Counted from the first letter of the stretch, positions 8,830 through 14,940 are shown. The stretch is DNA of 20,092 bases from Bacteroidales bacterium (GCA_012519525.1 JAAYQB010000061.1:1-20092); one strand, 5' to 3'. The notes: a model not told the origin generated them from the letters alone. Program-made: numbers and translations.

Positions 8830-10431
8830 TTAATTACAACGAGACTTATCTTGTATATAAGTCCATATATTTATTTCACCTAAAGTATCATTAAAAAAAC
8901 GATATTCTAAATAACTATATGTTTCGTCGCTACATATAGTTAGTTTGCAATGATATTTTCTTTGCCATTTTCGTTTCCAATTAAAAAAACCTTTTGTTAA
9001 ATAAGCATGAATAAAAGGATGGGTGATAAGAGTTAGTTTTTTTTCTTGTTGTTTTTCGACTAAAAATTCGATATATGCTTCTATTTCATCGATATAAAAA
9101 AGATGAGATGTTTTTATTTTTCCTGAGCCTTGACAGGTGGGGCATTTGTCTTTTGGTTCAATATCTGCAGAAGGACGCACTCTTTCTCTTGTGATATGAA
9201 CCAATCCAAATTTATTGGGAGGCAATATGGTGTGACATGCTCTGTCTTTTTTCATTTCTTCTTTCAATCTTTTATGCAATATTTTTTGATTTTCAGAAGA
9301 ACGCATATCAATAAAGTCAATGATAATAATTCCCCCAATATCGCGTAGCCTTAATTGACGTGCAATTTCTGTTGCAGCTTCGAGATTTACAGCTAAAATA
9401 TTTTCTTCTTGTGATTTAAAGGCGTTTATTCTATGACCGCTATTCACATCTATTACATTCAGGGCTTCTGTGTGTTCGATAACTAAATAAATCCCACTTT
9501 TGATTGCTACAATTTTACCAAAACCTGTTCTTATTTGTTTATCAATTCCGTAATGCTCAAAAAGGGGAGTTGATTTTTGATATAATTTTATAATATCAAT
9601 ACGTTCCGGAGCAATTACTTTCATAAATTCACGAACTTCTTTAAAAGTATCGACATCATTAATATGAATAGCATCAAAAGTGTCGTTAAGTAAATCTCGG
9701 ATAAAGGAACCGATACGATTTAATTCACTTGCAACTTTTTTAGGAAATTTTATTCCATTAATATTTTGAATAATTTGATTCCATCTTTCTGATAGATTTT
9801 GAAAATCGGCATAAATATCTTCTTCATTTTTGTTTTCAGCAATGGTACGAATAATAATCCCTACATTTTTGGGATGATATTTTGTAATGATTTTTTTTAA
9901 GCGATCTCGCTCGGCTTCATTTTTAATTTTTTGAGAAACAGATAGTTGATTTGAAAAAGGAATAAATACTAAAAATCGTCCTGCTAAAGCAATATCTCCT
10001 GATACTCTAGGTCCTTTGGTAGAAATAGGCTCTTTTATTATTTGAACTAAAATCAGTTGATTAACAGTTAAAACATCTTTTATATTGCCTTTTTTAGCAA
10101 TGTGTTCTTCTTCTTTGATTGATTCAATTGATAGATAGTCAGGGTTATTTTGTAAGCGGTTTTTTACAAATTTGTTAATTGTTTTAACTTTAACTCCTAA
10201 ATCTAAATAATGCAAAAAAGCATCTTTTTGATGCCCAATATCTATAAATGCCGCATTTAATCCATGTAATATTTTTTTTACTCTTCCTACGTAAATATTT
10301 CCTACGGTAAATTCATTTCCACTAAATTCTCTATGAAACTCTACAAGTTTTCCATCCTCTTGAAGTGCAATCTCTACATTTGCATTTGTAGTATTTACAA
10401 ATAACTCTTTGTGAGTTTCTTTATCTATCAT
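8830..10431 (-). CDS. rng: Ribonuclease G (Rne/Rng family endoribonuclease)
   Basis: 533 aa single-strand-specific endoribonuclease, expected to act in rRNA 5'-end maturation and mRNA decay. Layout: N-terminal strand, S1 RNA-binding domain about 38-135 (VGNIYVGRVKKI, AAFIDIGHQKDAFLH), RNase H-like and 5'-sensor regions, and a DNase I-like catalytic domain with D328 in ALNVIDVNSG and D372/D375 in IIDFIDMR, which align with the magnesium-binding aspartates of RNase E/G. The zinc-link motif CPTCQGSGK places C430 and C433 at the dimer interface. No long disordered C-terminal degradosome scaffold is present, so the length fits RNase G rather than RNase E. It lies downstream of HU and the 29-aa ribosomal gene on the same strand, but a 38-bp palindrome separates them. 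No clear promoter box precedes it; a weak TTATATTG is at 10456-10463. It converges with dnaE without a visible terminator. Confidence 0.93.
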   Translation of the reverse strand: MIDKETHKELFVNTTNANVEIALQEDGKLVEFHREFSGNEFTVGNIYVGRVKKILHGLNAAFIDIGHQKDAFLHYLDLGVKVKTINKFVKNRLQNNPDYLSIESIKEEEHIAKKGNIKDVLTVNQLILVQIIKEPISTKGPRVSGDIALAGRFLVFIPFSNQLSVSQKIKNEAERDRLKKIITKYHPKNVGIIIRTIAENKNEEDIYADFQNLSERWNQIIQNINGIKFPKKVASELNRIGSFIRDLLNDTFDAIHINDVDTFKEVREFMKVIAPERIDIIKLYQKSTPLFEHYGIDKQIRTGFGKIVAIKSGIYLVIEHTEALNVIDVNSGHRINAFKSQEENILAVNLEAATEIARQLRLRDIGGIIIIDFIDMRSSENQKILHKRLKEEMKKDRACHTILPPNKFGLVHITRERVRPSADIEPKDKCPTCQGSGKIKTSHLFYIDEIEAYIEFLVEKQQEKKLTLITHPFIHAYLTKGFFNWKRKWQRKYHCKLTICSDETYSYLEYRFFNDTLGEINIWTYIQDKSRCN

Positions 10432-10467
10432 TGAAAAAGTAAATTTATTGTTCTTGACAATATAAGA

Positions 10468-10505
10468 AAAATTAAACTACATATAATTATATGTAGTTTA
10501 ATTTT
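10468..10505 (-). terminator. Perfect 38-bp palindrome, probable terminator
   Basis: Each base from 10468 to 10486 pairs with its mirror from 10487 to 10505, giving a 19-bp arm with no spacer (core ACTACATATAATTATATGTAGT). RNA from the minus strand would fold into a long AU-rich hairpin starting 23 bases after the stop of the 29-aa ribosomal gene. The U tract is short (four U, then C), and the structure is symmetric, so it could also stop plus-strand transcripts or be a protein-binding palindrome. It lies between the HU transcription unit and rng. Confidence 0.5.
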
Positions 10506-10528
10506 GATAGGAATTATTTCACAAAAGA

Positions 10529-10618
10529 TTATTTCTTTTTATGTCTATTTTTTCTTAGACGTTTTTTTCTTTTGTGAGTAGCCATTTTATGTCTCTTTCT
10601 TTTCTTTCCGCTTGGCAT
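10529..10618 (-). CDS. AURKAIP1/COX24-domain small basic ribosomal protein
   Basis: A 29-aa open frame too short for ordinary gene finders. The protein begins MPSGKKRKRHKMATHKRKKR and ends LRKNRHKKK; about two thirds of its residues are lysine, arginine or histidine. I recognise it as the conserved small Bacteroidota protein annotated as an AURKAIP1/COX24 domain protein, related to the C-terminal end of mitochondrial small-subunit protein mS38. This implies a role as a ribosome component, with its basic side chains buried in rRNA. The ATG is 17 bases downstream of the HU stop, so it is probably co-transcribed with HU. An internal ATG (residue 12) exists, but the KKRKRHKM region belongs to the recognised motif, so the first ATG is preferred. 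No Shine-Dalgarno sequence precedes it. Family assignment is from memory of the sequence pattern. Confidence 0.85.
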   Translation of the reverse strand: MPSGKKRKRHKMATHKRKKRLRKNRHKKK

Positions 10619-10635
10619 ATTTTTTTACTCTTTTA

Positions 10636-10926
10636 TTATTTTGCCTTTACTTTTGCCTTAATTGTACTTGTGAAAGATTTAGAAGGTTTGAAGGCAGGGA
10701 TGTTATGAGCTGGAATAATGATAGTGGTGTTTTTAGAGATATTTCTACCAGTTTTTTGAGCTCTCTCTTTTATCACAAAGCTACCAAATCCTCTTAGGTA
10801 TACATTTTCTTTCTTTAATAAAGAGTTTTTTATAGTTGACATAAAAGTTTCAACTACATCTTGTACGGCTACTTTTTCAATGCCTGTTTTGTTAGCTATT
10901 TCAGCTACTACTTCTGCTTTTGTCAT
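10636..10926 (-). CDS. HU family DNA-binding protein
   Basis: 96 aa histone-like protein that binds and bends DNA as a dimer and compacts the nucleoid. Visible features: N-terminal helices (MTKAEVVAEIANKTGI), the conserved strand LRGFGSFVIKERAQKTGRN at 44-62, the DNA-binding arm with the proline tip (IIIPAHNIPAFKPSKSF), and a lysine-rich C-terminal end (TIKAKVKAK). The tip proline is in PAHNIPAFKPS rather than the textbook RNPQTG, which still fits Bacteroidota HU homologues. Length is the usual 90-100. It is the first gene of a minus-strand unit with the 29-aa ribosomal protein. An exact -7 box (TATCTTTG) lies about 50 bases upstream, leaving a leader of roughly 45 bases. IHF-type identity cannot be excluded from sequence alone, but HU is the more natural call. 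Confidence 0.93.
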   Translation of the reverse strand: MTKAEVVAEIANKTGIEKVAVQDVVETFMSTIKNSLLKKENVYLRGFGSFVIKERAQKTGRNISKNTTIIIPAHNIPAFKPSKSFTSTIKAKVKAK

Positions 10927-11321
10927 ATTACAATTGTTTTTAGTGATGAATTATTAATATATTATTTTCTTATTGGCAAAGATAAAATTATTTTAAATAT
11001 AATGAATGTGTTTTTTATATTTTTTTTTAAAAAACATGTATTTGTCTGATTGTTAGACTAATAAATTTAATATTTTTTTTGTTTAAAATAATATTAAAAA
11101 ATTCAATGTTTTTGTAATTTGCTTGTTTTCAATTAGTTTGTAGATTATGTTTAAAATGAGATAATTATCAATTTTGCAAAAAAAATATTAAATTATGCAG
11201 GATTTTGATAAAAAATACTTATAGATAGCAATATTTTGTATTAAAATAATTATAGTTAATAATTTATGTATACCTTTTAATTGAATAAACGTTTTGTTTT
11301 TGAATTTTAAAAAAAAGATAT
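10927..11321. other. AT-rich intergenic gap between HU and lspA
   Basis: 395 bases with no credible coding frame. It holds the HU -7 box (10977-10984) and a small inverted repeat at 11044-11058 (GTCTGA-TTG-TTAGAC, including one G-T pair). It is rich in runs of A and T. I see no tRNA, no clear riboswitch and no GC-rich terminator for lspA. A small RNA cannot be excluded by eye. Confidence 0.6.
10977..10984 (-). promoter_or_regulatory. Putative -7 promoter box for HU
   Basis: On the minus strand this reads TATCTTTG, an exact TAnnTTTG match, about 50 bases before the HU ATG. No -33 TTG at the usual spacing was found. Confidence 0.5.
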
Positions 11322-11939
11322 TTATTGTTTTGACTTTTCTTTTTCAAAAGAGGCAACAAATGCTGAAAGTGGTTTGTAGTAAAATAAAATTAAAACAAAT
11401 AATCCGACAGTAATACTTGCATCGGCAATATTGAAAATTGCAGGAAAGAAATTAAAATTTCCTATTGTAAAAAGATCGAGTTGTAGCATATCTACTACTT
11501 TGCCTTGCATAAAAGGGGCATATCCTCCTGAGGCAGGGAAAATATCGGCAGGAGGCGGATAGTAAGTACTCAATGAAAATATTTTACCATAAAAGACGCA
11601 ATCAATAATATTTCCTATTGCTCCTGCACATATAACGGATATACTTATTAATAATCCCGTCGAAACATACGATTTTATCATTTTATAAATAATCCATATA
11701 ATGGCTCCTGAAGCGAGGATGCGAAACAAGGTTAATAGAAGTTTCCCTGTATAGCCTCCAAAAAAGACAATTCCAAATGCCATTCCTTCGTTTTCAACGA
11801 AGTGGAGTTTAAACCAATTGCCCAATAGAGGAATTTGTTCACCTAAAACCATATTAGTTTTGACCCAAATTTTAAGAATTTGGTCAATAATTAATATAAC
11901 TAATATAACACTTATTGAAATAAATGATTTTTTTTTCAC
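11322..11939 (-). CDS. lspA: Lipoprotein signal peptidase II
   Basis: 205 aa inner-membrane aspartyl protease that removes signal peptides from diacylglyceryl-modified prolipoproteins. Four hydrophobic segments are visible (about 6-24, 68-86, 95-113, 168-187). Conserved positions: D20 in the first helix, VENEGMAFG at 48-56, GNIID at 109-113, then the catalytic pair D150 (GKVVDML) and D173 (FNIADAS). The protein is about 35-40 residues longer than the E. coli or Pseudomonas enzymes, mainly because of an insertion at roughly 120-146 (STYYPPPADIFPASGG) between GNIID and GKVVD. The start is GTG at 11939, overlapping the TGA of the DksA/TraR-like gene in GTGA; no better ATG lies nearby, and the overlap suggests translational coupling. 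Substrates may include the alkaline phosphatase lipoprotein at the right edge of the window. Confidence 0.95.
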   Translation of the reverse strand: MKKKSFISISVILVILIIDQILKIWVKTNMVLGEQIPLLGNWFKLHFVENEGMAFGIVFFGGYTGKLLLTLFRILASGAIIWIIYKMIKSYVSTGLLISISVICAGAIGNIIDCVFYGKIFSLSTYYPPPADIFPASGGYAPFMQGKVVDMLQLDLFTIGNFNFFPAIFNIADASITVGLFVLILFYYKPLSAFVASFEKEKSKQ

Positions 11940-12334
11940 TTTGTGTTTTTTTTCTCATTTATTTTAGCGTCATATGATAAAGTTGCATGAGGGACAACTT
12001 TTAAACGTTCTTTAGGAATTAATTCTCCCGTTTCACGACAAACACCATACGTCTTGTTTTCGATACGAATTAAAGCTGCTTCTAAGTTTTTAATATATTT
12101 TTCAAGACGAGAAGCGAGCCTGCCTGTTTCTTCTTTGAATAAAGTTTGCTGTCCTTCTTCTAAAATTTTGAATGTAGGAGAAGTATCTGCAATGTCATTT
12201 CCTGAAGTACCACTTAGAGCGTCTACATACATTTTCATATCTTGTTTAGCTTGTTTCAGTTTTTCAAGAATTATTTCTTTAAATTCTTGCAAATCTTCAT
12301 CTGAATATCGTAAAAATTCTTTTTCCTCACTCAT
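11936..12334 (-). CDS. DksA/TraR-family protein with degenerate zinc finger
   Basis: 132 aa. The coiled-coil part (about 12-92) resembles DksA: two long charged helices around a turn containing NDIADTSPTF (46-55). The C-terminal part matches the zinc-finger region (YGVCRETGELIPKERL near 96-111, VPHATLSYDAK to 124), but only C99 of the four DksA cysteines is kept; the others align with T102, S120 and A123. Zinc binding as in E. coli DksA is therefore unlikely. DksA-type proteins enter the RNA polymerase secondary channel and adjust transcription with ppGpp; that role is inferred here by family. It precedes lspA with a 4-base overlap, a pairing I recall from other Bacteroidota. A consensus AGGAGG sits 5 bases before the ATG, unlike every other gene in the window. 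Two TAnnTTTG boxes lie upstream. Confidence 0.88.
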   Translation of the reverse strand: MSEEKEFLRYSDEDLQEFKEIILEKLKQAKQDMKMYVDALSGTSGNDIADTSPTFKILEEGQQTLFKEETGRLASRLEKYIKNLEAALIRIENKTYGVCRETGELIPKERLKVVPHATLSYDAKINEKKNTK

Positions 12335-12339
12335 TGTAA

Positions 12340-12345
12340 CCTCCT
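12340..12345 (-). promoter_or_regulatory. Consensus Shine-Dalgarno site for DksA/TraR-like gene
   Basis: The minus strand reads AGGAGG-TTACA-ATG, a perfect six-base Shine-Dalgarno with a 5-base spacer. The regions before the other starts in the window have no comparable site. It fixes the start of the DksA/TraR-like gene at 12334. Confidence 0.85.
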
Positions 12346-12381
12346 ATCTTATAAGTATTAATATTAAAAAAATAATTTTAT

Positions 12382-12411
12382 CAAAATTATTTTTACTTTT
12401 CAACAAAAATA
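12382..12411 (-). promoter_or_regulatory. Two putative -7 boxes for the DksA/TraR-lspA unit
   Basis: On the minus strand TATTTTTG (12404-12411) and TAATTTTG (12382-12389) both fit TAnnTTTG. They would give leaders of about 65 and 40 bases before the ATG at 12334. Neither has a convincing -33 element at 19-21 bases, and the region is very AT-rich, so at most one may be real. Confidence 0.4.
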
Positions 12412-12505
12412 CAATTAATATTAATAGTAAAAGAGATTTTATTTTATTTTTTTTTTATAATATCTAAAATAGTATAATTAAATAAAAACATATTAGAATT
12501 TATAC

Positions 12506-12513
12506 TAATTTTG
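12506..12513 (+). promoter_or_regulatory. Putative -7 promoter box for the phosphofructokinase gene
   Basis: TAATTTTG, an exact TAnnTTTG match, ends 34 bases before the ATG at 12548, which implies a leader of about 28 bases. No -33 TTG was seen at the expected spacing. Confidence 0.45.
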
Positions 12514-12547
12514 TAAACGAATGTAGAAAAATTAAATTGATAATATT

Positions 12548-13777
12548 ATGAGAAAAATAGAGAAAATTTTCAGCGGTAAAACATTAGCTATTTTATCCGG
12601 AGGAGGAGATACTCCTGCCATTAATTCAAGTATAAAAAACATTAGAGATAGAGCTCTTTTGCTTGGCTTTAAAGTATATGGTATCCGAATAGGCTGGAAA
12701 GGCTTGTTGGGAGATGGCGATATAGTAGATTTAACGAATCAATCTTATAATGGTTTGTATGGAGGAACGGCTTTGCTTTCGAGTCGAACCAATCCTTTTC
12801 CTACTAAAAATAATCCGACATCTCGTGTTCCTCAAATTTTAGAAAATTTGAAAAAATACAAAATAGACGTTCTTGTAACAATAGGAGGAGATGATACCAA
12901 CGGAGCTGCCAAACGCTTGTATGAACAGGAAAAAATACCGGTTATAGGATTTCCTAAAACAATAGATAATGATTTAAGAACCAGAACATTTCATTCTTAT
13001 GGAAAAGAAAGTATAGAAGCAGTTTTATGTCCCGGCTTTCCTACAGGAGCATTGCGTGTGAGTGAAATGGTAAGACATTTACGTTCAACCAATGAGTCGC
13101 ATCAACGTATTATGGTAGTTGAAGTAATGGGGCGCGATGCCGGTTGGTTGACAGGTAGTGCTTTGTTTGGCGGAGCCGAATTGTTGTTAGTGCCTGAATG
13201 CCAAATGACAAAAGAAAAAAAAGAACGGTTTTTCGAAGTAGTCAAAGAAAGATACAGTGAAAAGAAAAATTTAATTATAGCTGTTTCGGAAGGGATAAGA
13301 TGGTGGGATGATGAAACAAGTCAGTTAAGTATGGTGCATGCAAGTTCTGAAACAGATGAATATGGACATAAACGTTTTGGAGGTGTGAGCGGAGTTGTAG
13401 CTTCCGAGATATCCAATAAATTAGGGATTTCGGCTCGATCTCAAATTTCAGGTTATTATCCTCGTTCGGGCTATTGTAGTCAATATGATGCAAAACTCAC
13501 GGCTGCATTAGCCGATAAAGTGCTTGATTTATTATTGCGTGAAGATTACGGTAAAATGCCCGTAATGAATAAAATTGTAAAAGAAGACGGATTAGAAGAG
13601 TATAATACTACTGCTATTGATATGGGACATATTGGAAATCAACCATTGCAAAATATTTATTACGATTCGGAAAACTTTACTTTTACCAATGCTTATATTG
13701 ATTTTCTTAAAAATATTTTAGGCGAACCTTATGTTCCTTCTTTCGGTTATAATTTTAAAAAGGTTGTTCCTAAATAG
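12548..13777 (+). CDS. pfp: 6-phosphofructokinase, pyrophosphate-dependent type by signature
   Basis: 409 aa phosphofructokinase that converts fructose 6-phosphate to fructose 1,6-bisphosphate in glycolysis. Motifs: LSGGGDTPAIN (16-26), TIGGDDTNG (111-119), FPKTIDNDL (135-143, catalytic D140), MGRDAGWL (194-201) and VPECQ (215-219). The two residues that separate phosphoryl donors are both of the pyrophosphate type: D116 in GGDDT, where ATP enzymes have glycine in GGDGS (E. coli G104), and K137 in PKTIDND, where ATP enzymes have glycine (E. coli G124). The protein is also longer than the about 320-aa ATP enzyme. I therefore infer use of PPi (EC 2.7.1.90), which makes the step reversible. It is divergent from the DksA/TraR-like gene. 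The next gene starts 49 bases downstream with its own promoter overlapping the end of this gene. Confidence 0.9.
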   Translation: MRKIEKIFSGKTLAILSGGGDTPAINSSIKNIRDRALLLGFKVYGIRIGWKGLLGDGDIVDLTNQSYNGLYGGTALLSSRTNPFPTKNNPTSRVPQILENLKKYKIDVLVTIGGDDTNGAAKRLYEQEKIPVIGFPKTIDNDLRTRTFHSYGKESIEAVLCPGFPTGALRVSEMVRHLRSTNESHQRIMVVEVMGRDAGWLTGSALFGGAELLLVPECQMTKEKKERFFEVVKERYSEKKNLIIAVSEGIRWWDDETSQLSMVHASSETDEYGHKRFGGVSGVVASEISNKLGISARSQISGYYPRSGYCSQYDAKLTAALADKVLDLLLREDYGKMPVMNKIVKEDGLEEYNTTAIDMGHIGNQPLQNIYYDSENFTFTNAYIDFLKNILGEPYVPSFGYNFKKVVPK

Positions 13778-13794
13778 ATTTGGCGTTATTTTTG
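13764..13794 (+). promoter_or_regulatory. Putative promoter for the DUF1573 gene (TTG-N20-TATTTTTG)
   Basis: A TTG at 13764-13766, inside the last codons of the phosphofructokinase gene, is followed after 20 bases by TATTTTTG at 13787-13794, fitting both parts of the Bacteroidota consensus. Transcription would start near 13801, about 26 bases before the ATG. Confidence 0.55.
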
Positions 13795-13826
13795 CAATAG
13801 TTTTTAATATTTAAAAAATATTTCTT

Positions 13827-14225
13827 ATGAAACAAATACGTTTTATTTTTATCAGCTTGTTAATCATTTGCTTAGGGAATGTGTTGGCTCAAGAGACCAA
13901 AGAGCCGCCCAAATCGTATTTTAGTTTATCCCAATCCTTAGTTGATTTCGGAAGTGTTAATCTTGGTGCGACAAAAACTATTAATGTAACTTTCACCAAT
14001 ACGGGAAAAAAGCCGCTTATTATCTTTAATGTTTACACCAATTGCGGGTGTACGGAAGTAGATTTTCCTAAAGAGCCTTTTGCACCCGGAAAATCGGGAA
14101 CCTTAAAGATTTCCTACAGTGCAACCGAAGGGGAAGGAGTTTTTAGTAAAACCATTACTGTCAATACCAATGCTAAAAATAAGAAAGAAAATCTTAAGAT
14201 AGAAGGTATTGTAGTCCCTAAATAA
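13827..14225 (+). CDS. Secreted DUF1573 (ASH/HYDIN-like Ig-fold) protein
   Basis: 132 aa. Residues 1-21 form a signal peptide (MKQIRF, hydrophobic core, cleavage near VLAQ), so the protein is exported. The rest is a single DUF1573 domain, a beta-sandwich of the ASH/HYDIN kind: DFGSVNLGATKTINVTFTNT, then PLIIFNVYTNCGCTEVDFP with the CGC pair typical of this family, then FAPGKSGTLKISY and the C-terminal strands TITVNTNAKNKKENLKIEG. DUF1573 proteins are abundant in Bacteroidota; their function is not established. It lies on the plus strand after the phosphofructokinase gene but seems to have its own promoter. There is no visible plus-strand terminator; the hairpin that follows is oriented for the opposing rpmE2 transcript. 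Confidence 0.88.
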   Translation: MKQIRFIFISLLIICLGNVLAQETKEPPKSYFSLSQSLVDFGSVNLGATKTINVTFTNTGKKPLIIFNVYTNCGCTEVDFPKEPFAPGKSGTLKISYSATEGEGVFSKTITVNTNAKNKKENLKIEGIVVPK

Positions 14226-14236
14226 GTAAAAACAAT

Positions 14237-14270
14237 AAAAAAAACAGGGGTTCCCGTTAGAGAACCCCTG
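14237..14270 (-). terminator. Rho-independent terminator of rpmE2
   Basis: A 9-bp GC-rich stem (CAGGGGTTC / GAACCCCTG, 14245-14253 and 14262-14270) with an 8-base loop is followed on the minus strand by eight U (14237-14244). It starts 20 bases after the rpmE2 stop. The plus strand has no U tract after the stem, so it works mainly for rpmE2. This is the clearest terminator in the window. Confidence 0.9.
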
Positions 14271-14290
14271 AAAACTATGAAAAAAAACTA

Positions 14291-14557
14291 CTACTTCTTT
14301 GATTTATCAAAATGTGATTTGTATTTGTTTAAATATTTATCTACGCGTCCTGCCGTATCTACTAGTTTCATTTTACCGGTAAAGAAAGGATGCGAAGTAT
14401 TCGATATTTCTAATTTAACTAAAGGGTATTCTTTCCCATCTTCCCAAACAATGGTATCTTTTGTTTTTACAGTCGATTTGCTTAAAAAGGCAATGTCGTT
14501 TGACATGTCTTTAAAAACAACAAATCTATAATCTTTTGGGTGTATATCCGCTTTCAT
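14291..14557 (-). CDS. rpmE2: 50S ribosomal protein L31 type B
   Basis: 88 aa protein of the large ribosomal subunit near the subunit bridge region. It begins MKADIHPKDYRFVVFKD and contains ISNTSHPFFTGKMKLVDTAG, both diagnostic for L31. It has no cysteine at all, so it is the zinc-independent (type B, C-minus) form, and its length fits that form rather than the about 70-aa zinc form. It is monocistronic: a TAnnTTTG box lies about 45 bases upstream, and a strong terminator follows. The ATG at 14557 is preceded by a weak GAGAG but no consensus Shine-Dalgarno. Confidence 0.95.
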   Translation of the reverse strand: MKADIHPKDYRFVVFKDMSNDIAFLSKSTVKTKDTIVWEDGKEYPLVKLEISNTSHPFFTGKMKLVDTAGRVDKYLNKYKSHFDKSKK

Positions 14558-14600
14558 TTTCTCTCAATATGTTATAATTATATACTCAATAAAAACTTTG

Positions 14601-14608
14601 CAAAAATA
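14601..14608 (-). promoter_or_regulatory. Putative -7 promoter box for rpmE2
   Basis: On the minus strand this reads TATTTTTG, an exact TAnnTTTG match, about 44 bases before the rpmE2 ATG. A -33 element was not seen. Confidence 0.5.
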
Positions 14609-14668
14609 TAATTTTTTTTAATACCTTTTGCAGGATTTGGTTAAAAACTTTAAAAAAAATTATTTTTG

Positions 14669-14743
14669 GGTGGACAATGGGATTCGAACCCACGACCTTC
14701 GGAACCACAATCCGACGTTCTAACCAGCTGAACTATGTCCACC
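14669..14743 (-). tRNA. tRNA-His (GTG)
   Basis: The minus strand folds as a standard cloverleaf. The acceptor stem GTGGACA pairs with TGTCCAC. The extra 5' G (G-1) faces C73, the identity pair of histidine tRNA. The anticodon stem TCGGA/TCCGA holds the loop TTGTGGT with anticodon GTG. The T arm is GTGGG-TTCGAAT-CCCAT. The 3' CCA is not encoded, as is usual in this phylum. A TACTTTTG -7 box lies 17 bases upstream. Confidence 0.97.
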
Positions 14744-14759
14744 ATTGAATTTTGAAATG

Positions 14760-14767
14760 CAAAAGTA
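14760..14767 (-). promoter_or_regulatory. Putative -7 promoter box for tRNA-His
   Basis: On the minus strand this reads TACTTTTG, fitting TAnnTTTG. Transcription would start about 10 bases before the mature tRNA 5' end, a sensible position. No -33 TTG was identified. Confidence 0.55.
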
Positions 14768-14908
14768 TAATTTTTTTACATATAAAATAGAATCTTTACC
14801 GATTTAAAAATTTAATTAAAAAAATAAGGATAAAAATCTAAAAATCAAAGGAATAAAAAACAGAAATAAGGAATTTTCTTGTCTTAAACTTGGATTTTCA
14901 ATTTATAA

Positions 14909-14940
14909 TTATTCCATTTTTAACACATAAAATGGAATAA
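14909..14940. repeat. 12-bp inverted repeat upstream of porZ
   Basis: Arms TTATTCCATTTT (14909-14920) and AAAATGGAATAA (14929-14940) are perfectly complementary around an 8-base loop, TAACACAT. Neither side continues into a T run, so it does not look like a simple terminator. It could be an operator or a hairpin in a leader; the porZ ATG is 120 bases away. Confidence 0.6.

Noticed and set aside
11020..11036. T8-A6 stretch as an lspA terminator
   Set aside because: It is a simple AT run without any GC in the stem and about 290 bases from the lspA stop.
12054..12467. Plus-strand open frame of 137 codons opposite the DksA/TraR-like gene
   Set aside because: Its sequence is the antisense of a recognised gene, its tail runs into AT-rich intergenic DNA, and it resembles no protein family.
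14245..14270. GC-rich hairpin as terminator of the DUF1573 gene
   Set aside because: The plus strand after the stem reads AAAACTATG with no U tract; the eight U lie on the minus strand side, so it belongs to rpmE2.
14277..14531. Plus-strand frame of 84 codons opposite rpmE2
   Set aside because: It is the reverse of a clear L31 gene and begins between the L31 stop and its terminator.
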